Positions 5,950 through 8,835 of a stretch of 8,835 nt of DNA are shown here, piece after piece (positions within the stretch are counted from its first letter, which is position 1; each line of letters starts with the position of its first letter). A model generated the notes under the pieces. That model was not told where the DNA came from and made no database searches. It saw nothing but the letters and a program-made list of their open reading frames with translations. The position numbers and the translations under genes were made by a program. Source of the DNA: Chitinophagales bacterium (GTDB lineage Bacteria > Bacteroidota > Bacteroidia > Chitinophagales > Saprospiraceae); assembly GCA_013298445.1 (NCBI GenBank), contig JAAFHQ010000202.1, positions 1 to 8,835 of the forward strand, read 5' to 3'.

Positions 5950-6399
5950 ATGCATCGTCAAGAAATTATTGAATTATTGCGCCGCACCTTTGATGGCGCG
6001 GCCTGGCACGGTCCATCGGTTATGGAAATCCTGCGCCAAGTAACGAGTGATCAATTGGGCAACCAAATTGGCGATAGTCATACTTTAATTGAACTTGTAG
6101 AACACATGACGGCCTGGCGGCGTTTTGCCATTGAAAAATTACGCGGCAATACTACTTACGATGTGGATGACAAGGCCAATTTCCCCGTGGTGAGCCCCAA
6201 TGAAGAAAGCTGGCTCATTACCCTACAACAGTTTGAAGATAGCCAGTTGCATTTGCTGGAACAATTGGAACAACTCAACGATTCCCGCTTGGAACAAATC
6301 GTGGAAGGTCGAAGTTACTCTTATTCCGTGTTGCTTCATGGCTTGATTCACCACGATGTTTACCACTTGGGGCAGATTATTTTGTTGCGAAAAAAATAA
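5950..6399 (+). CDS. DinB-fold (DinB/YfiT-like) metalloprotein
   Basis: This 149-residue protein shows the DinB superfamily pattern, a four-helix bundle that binds a divalent metal through three histidines. These are His52 in VEHMTAW and His135 with His139 in HHDVYHLGQI. Length and motif spacing are normal, and there is no signal peptide, so it is cytosolic. In this superfamily some members are thiol transferases (bacillithiol, mycothiol) and some are induced by DNA damage, but most, like this one, have no assigned substrate; the motif does not distinguish them. Bacillithiol is reported from some Bacteroidota, which would make a bacillithiol-dependent role possible. The gene is monocistronic: divergent from the GH63-like gene and convergent with the oxidoreductase gene, 18 nt from its stop. 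No intrinsic terminator is visible in that gap. Confidence 0.87.
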   Translation: MHRQEIIELLRRTFDGAAWHGPSVMEILRQVTSDQLGNQIGDSHTLIELVEHMTAWRRFAIEKLRGNTTYDVDDKANFPVVSPNEESWLITLQQFEDSQLHLLEQLEQLNDSRLEQIVEGRSYSYSVLLHGLIHHDVYHLGQIILLRKK

Positions 6400-6417
6400 A
6401 CAATCAACTGATCGACC

Positions 6418-7530
6418 TTATTTTCCTTTAAAAAAATTTGCCCATTCTACCACCTTCCCCGTCTTCGCCGAATGTTTCGCCGCCTCCAAGATTTGCACCA
6501 CGATCCGGTTGTTGTCCAATGCCGATAAATCGAAATTTTGCATTTTGATTCGCCCACGCACTACACCCTCCAGGTAAGTAAAGGGATCATTAACTGGCAG
6601 TGGATCAGCTACCAAGGGTGTCCCTCGGTCTTCCAGTTTTGGCCCCAGCAGCATGTCCTTGCCATTTATGCATTCAATGATGCCGTTTTGCCCATAAATT
6701 TCCACGTCTTTGCGACCATAAGGCCAATTCCAGGAAGCCTGGATGATCACCTCGGTATTGGCGTATTCCAGGATGATGGTGGCTTCGTCGTCTACTTTGG
6801 GGTAGATGTTGGGTTTGATGTGGCGTACGTTGCAAAACACGGTTTTGGGTGTTTCTCCCTTCAGCAACCAAGTGGCGAGGTTGGCGCCATAACAACCAAA
6901 ATCGGTCAATGCGCCCCCACCATTGAGCACTGGGTCGGTGAGAAAAGCCAAAAATTCCGGACTACAGCCAATCTCCACCGGCCCAGGGTGACCGTGGTGG
7001 AAAACCATTTTGCGAATTGGCCCTATTTTGTTCTCTTTATTGATCAGTTCGTATGCTTTGGCATTGCTGCCGTACCAGGTTGTTTCGTAGTTGGTCAGCA
7101 GCTGAATTTGGTGCTTTTGCGCCAATTCGATCATTCTTTGGGCATGTTTCCAGTTGGCAGCCAAGGGTTTTTCCACCATCACGTGGATGCCTTTGGGCGC
7201 GCAAAACTCCACGGTGCTCAGGTGGTCGTAAATGGAGTTAAAAGCCGTTACTGCTTCGGGTTTGGTTTTTTCCACCATTTCTTCAATGGTATTGTACACC
7301 AAACTCATATCAAAGCCCCGCCTTTTGGCATGGCGCTCGGCCAGGGCGCGATTGGGTTCTACGATGCCTACAATTTCGATGTCATTGGCTTTGGCCCGGC
7401 CCAAAATCCAGTTGACGTGGTCGTGGTTTAAGCCGACTACGCCTATGCGGAGGGGTTTGGGGGGCTGGGCATGTACAGCTAGGGTCATTTGACTCAACAA
7501 AAGGGCGAAAAGGAGTAGAAAGGTTTTCAT
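6418..7530 (-). CDS. Exported Gfo/Idh/MocA-family NAD(P)-dependent oxidoreductase
   Basis: The protein has 370 residues, usual for the family. Residues 1-21 are a Sec signal peptide (MKTFLLLFALLLSQMTLAVHA, probable cut before QPP). A Rossmann NAD(P)-binding fold follows, starting LRIGVVGLNHDH (27-38). The catalytic Lys121 lies in the family motif VEKPLA, and GGGALTDFGCYG (204-215) is the substrate-side motif with Asp210. The family oxidises or reduces sugars, inositols and related ring compounds; the substrate cannot be read. There is no twin-Arg motif, although exported members such as Zymomonas glucose-fructose oxidoreductase use Tat because the cofactor is bound before export. A Sec signal here is therefore notable, though similar signals are common in Bacteroidota members of the family. 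The gene starts inside the stop codon of the upstream decarboxylase gene (ATGA, 4-nt overlap), so the two are co-transcribed and probably translationally coupled. Confidence 0.9.
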   Translation of the reverse strand: MKTFLLLFALLLSQMTLAVHAQPPKPLRIGVVGLNHDHVNWILGRAKANDIEIVGIVEPNRALAERHAKRRGFDMSLVYNTIEEMVEKTKPEAVTAFNSIYDHLSTVEFCAPKGIHVMVEKPLAANWKHAQRMIELAQKHQIQLLTNYETTWYGSNAKAYELINKENKIGPIRKMVFHHGHPGPVEIGCSPEFLAFLTDPVLNGGGALTDFGCYGANLATWLLKGETPKTVFCNVRHIKPNIYPKVDDEATIILEYANTEVIIQASWNWPYGRKDVEIYGQNGIIECINGKDMLLGPKLEDRGTPLVADPLPVNDPFTYLEGVVRGRIKMQNFDLSALDNNRIVVQILEAAKHSAKTGKVVEWANFFKGK

Positions 7531-8835
7531 ATTGAAAGGGTTTTTGGTGTTAAAGATAGAGCTGCTTGCTCACTTCCAATTTGTAAGGTGGCCTGTATCA
7601 ACAACTCCAAATCAGCTTTTTTCGTCCGTTGATTGACAATACACACCCGGATGGCATAGCGCCCTTGCAAGAGGGTAGAGGAGGGGGAGGCAATGCCCCG
7701 CTCCTGCAATTGAATCAATATTTCGCGGTTCAAAGCATTGAGTTCGGCTTCGCTAAGTTCAGCATGTATGTATCGATAACAGACAATGCTAAGGGAAACC
7801 GGGGCCAACAATTCCAATTCCGGCGTGTTCTCTACCATTTGCCCTAAATAGGCCGACTGTAAGTTGTTTTGCCGAATCATGGCGGCGTATTTACCAAGCC
7901 CATGTTCCTTGAGTGACATCCAGATTTTAAGGGCTTTGAAACCCCGCGACAACTCAAAACCATAATTGTTGATGGATTCAAGGCCACCTGCCAGACCCCG
8001 TTTTTCTTGCAACAAATAATTCGGAGTGATGGCAAAAGCATTGCGGTGCGCCTCAGCATTTTTAATCAAAGTACAGCCTACTTCGTAGGGAATGTAGAGC
8101 CACTTGTGCAAGTCAAAGGCGACACTATCGGCTTTTTCAATGGCCTGGAGTGCCGGATTGTATTGATGATCAAGTTTGGCCAGTGCACCATAAGCCCCAT
8201 CGACATGAAACCACAATTGATACTTTTGGCAAATTTGCCAAAGTTCTTCAAGTGGATCGATTGCCCCGGTATTGACGGTACCCGCAGTGCCCACCACACA
8301 AAATGGACGATGCCCGGCAGCGAGATCGGCTTCGATGCATTCGATCAGTTCAGCGGTATTGATCTCGTAATGGGCATTCACCGATATTTTGCGCACCGCC
8401 TCAGCTCCCAATCCCAGGATTTCCACCGCTTTTTGAATACAACTATGGGTTTCTGCTGAGCAGTACAAAGTCATTTGGCTGCCGATGTGGAACAGACCTT
8501 CCTGGCGCACACTGGCCTGATGATTGCGGGCTACGGTAAGGGCCGTAATGTTGGCCATAGAGCCGCCGCTGAGCAAAATCCCGGAGGCTTCGGCAGGGTA
8601 GTTGAGCATTTGTTTGCACCAATTCACCACCTGCTGATCTACGTAGAGCGAAGCGTGTTCTCCAATCGTAACATTGGGGTTCATCGTAGCTGCCAACAAA
8701 TCGGCCAATACGCCCAATGGGGTGCCCGTGCCTTGCACCCAGGCGAAAAAACGCGGATGGATGTTGCCCTTGGTGTAAGGAAAGATGTATTGTTTGAACT
8801 CTTGATAAATGCTGTCGATGTCCCGCGGCTCCTGC
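7527..8835 (-). CDS. Group II PLP-dependent amino acid decarboxylase (AADC-like), N-terminus beyond window
   Basis: The frame is open to the right edge, so 435 residues are visible and roughly 40-60 N-terminal ones are missing. The codon at 8738 is an internal GTG, not a start, because the conserved HPRFFAW (26-32 of the visible part) lies upstream of it. The fold-type I PLP motifs are complete: LLSGGSMAN phosphate loop (88-95), His130 in SAETHSCIQKA stacking on the cofactor, TAGTVNTGAIDP (183-194), Asp212 in FHVDGAYGA holding the pyridine nitrogen, and Lys244 in DLHKWLY forming the Schiff base. Relatives decarboxylate aromatic amino acids, histidine, glutamate or diaminobutyrate. In the catalytic loop (IWMSLKEHG) residue 311 is His where animal AADCs have the Tyr that protonates the intermediate. 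Some AADC relatives with altered loop residues act as aldehyde synthases. The protein is cytosolic. It is the upstream gene of an operon with the exported oxidoreductase gene, overlapping it by 4 nt. Confidence 0.9.
   Translation of the reverse strand, partial: QEPRDIDSIYQEFKQYIFPYTKGNIHPRFFAWVQGTGTPLGVLADLLAATMNPNVTIGEHASLYVDQQVVNWCKQMLNYPAEASGILLSGGSMANITALTVARNHQASVRQEGLFHIGSQMTLYCSAETHSCIQKAVEILGLGAEAVRKISVNAHYEINTAELIECIEADLAAGHRPFCVVGTAGTVNTGAIDPLEELWQICQKYQLWFHVDGAYGALAKLDHQYNPALQAIEKADSVAFDLHKWLYIPYEVGCTLIKNAEAHRNAFAITPNYLLQEKRGLAGGLESINNYGFELSRGFKALKIWMSLKEHGLGKYAAMIRQNNLQSAYLGQMVENTPELELLAPVSLSIVCYRYIHAELSEAELNALNREILIQLQERGIASPSSTLLQGRYAIRVCIVNQRTKKADLELLIQATLQIGSEQAALSLTPKTLSI

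Noticed and set aside
6538..7431. 297-codon open frame on the plus strand
   Set aside because: It is antisense to the Gfo/Idh/MocA gene, whose Rossmann and EKP motifs prove the minus strand is coding. The plus product is rich in Phe, His and Gly with no family resemblance.
8007..8459. 150-codon open frame on the plus strand
   Set aside because: Antisense shadow of the decarboxylase gene across its PLP-binding motifs.
7527..8738. GTG at 8738 as the start of the decarboxylase
   Set aside because: The frame stays open to the window edge and the upstream codons encode the conserved HPRFFAW segment, so the true start is outside the window.

Overview
The window looks like chromosome from a member of the Bacteroidota, most likely the Saprospiraceae (Haliscomenobacter-like). 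This is an inference from four things: the exported FN3-rich protein of the gliding/T9SS type at the left edge, the general lack of Shine-Dalgarno sequences, several promoter boxes that fit the Bacteroidota -7 consensus TAnnTTTG, and the gene families present. No 16S or other marker gene is in view.

Layout. Positions 1-1742 (minus) hold the N-terminal 580 residues of a large secreted, multidomain adhesin-like protein that runs off the left edge. A divergent intergenic region with one dispersed-type palindrome follows, then a small lipoprotein gene (1981-2520, plus). Positions 2521-2826, between two convergent genes, contain no gene. They hold two abutting structured elements: a 200-bp cloverleaf-like inverted repeat (34-nt outer arms enclosing three further hairpins) and a perfect 27-bp hairpin. 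Next come an exported ChbG/YdjC-type carbohydrate deacetylase (2827-3822, minus) and, divergently, a formyltransferase-fold protein (3887-4693, plus). The 64 bp between them carries two back-to-back -7 boxes. A divergent GH63/mannosylglycerate-hydrolase-like protein (4697-5755, minus) converges on the formyltransferase with only 3 nt between stop codons. A DinB-fold metalloprotein (5950-6399, plus) is divergent from it. The right end is an operon on the minus strand: a group II PLP-dependent decarboxylase (7527-8835, its start lies beyond the window), coupled through an ATGA overlap to an exported Gfo/Idh/MocA oxidoreductase (6418-7530).

How the genes work together. Only the decarboxylase-oxidoreductase pair is a clear transcription unit. 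The deacetylase, formyltransferase and GH63-like genes lie together and all suggest sugar or amino-sugar chemistry, but they are on alternating strands and in different predicted compartments, so a shared pathway is speculative. I found no defence system, prophage, CRISPR array, tRNA or rRNA. The least explained feature is the pair of structured elements at 2531-2809. At the protein level, the GH63-like protein appears to lack its family's catalytic motifs, and the decarboxylase has His where animal aromatic amino acid decarboxylases have the catalytic-loop Tyr.
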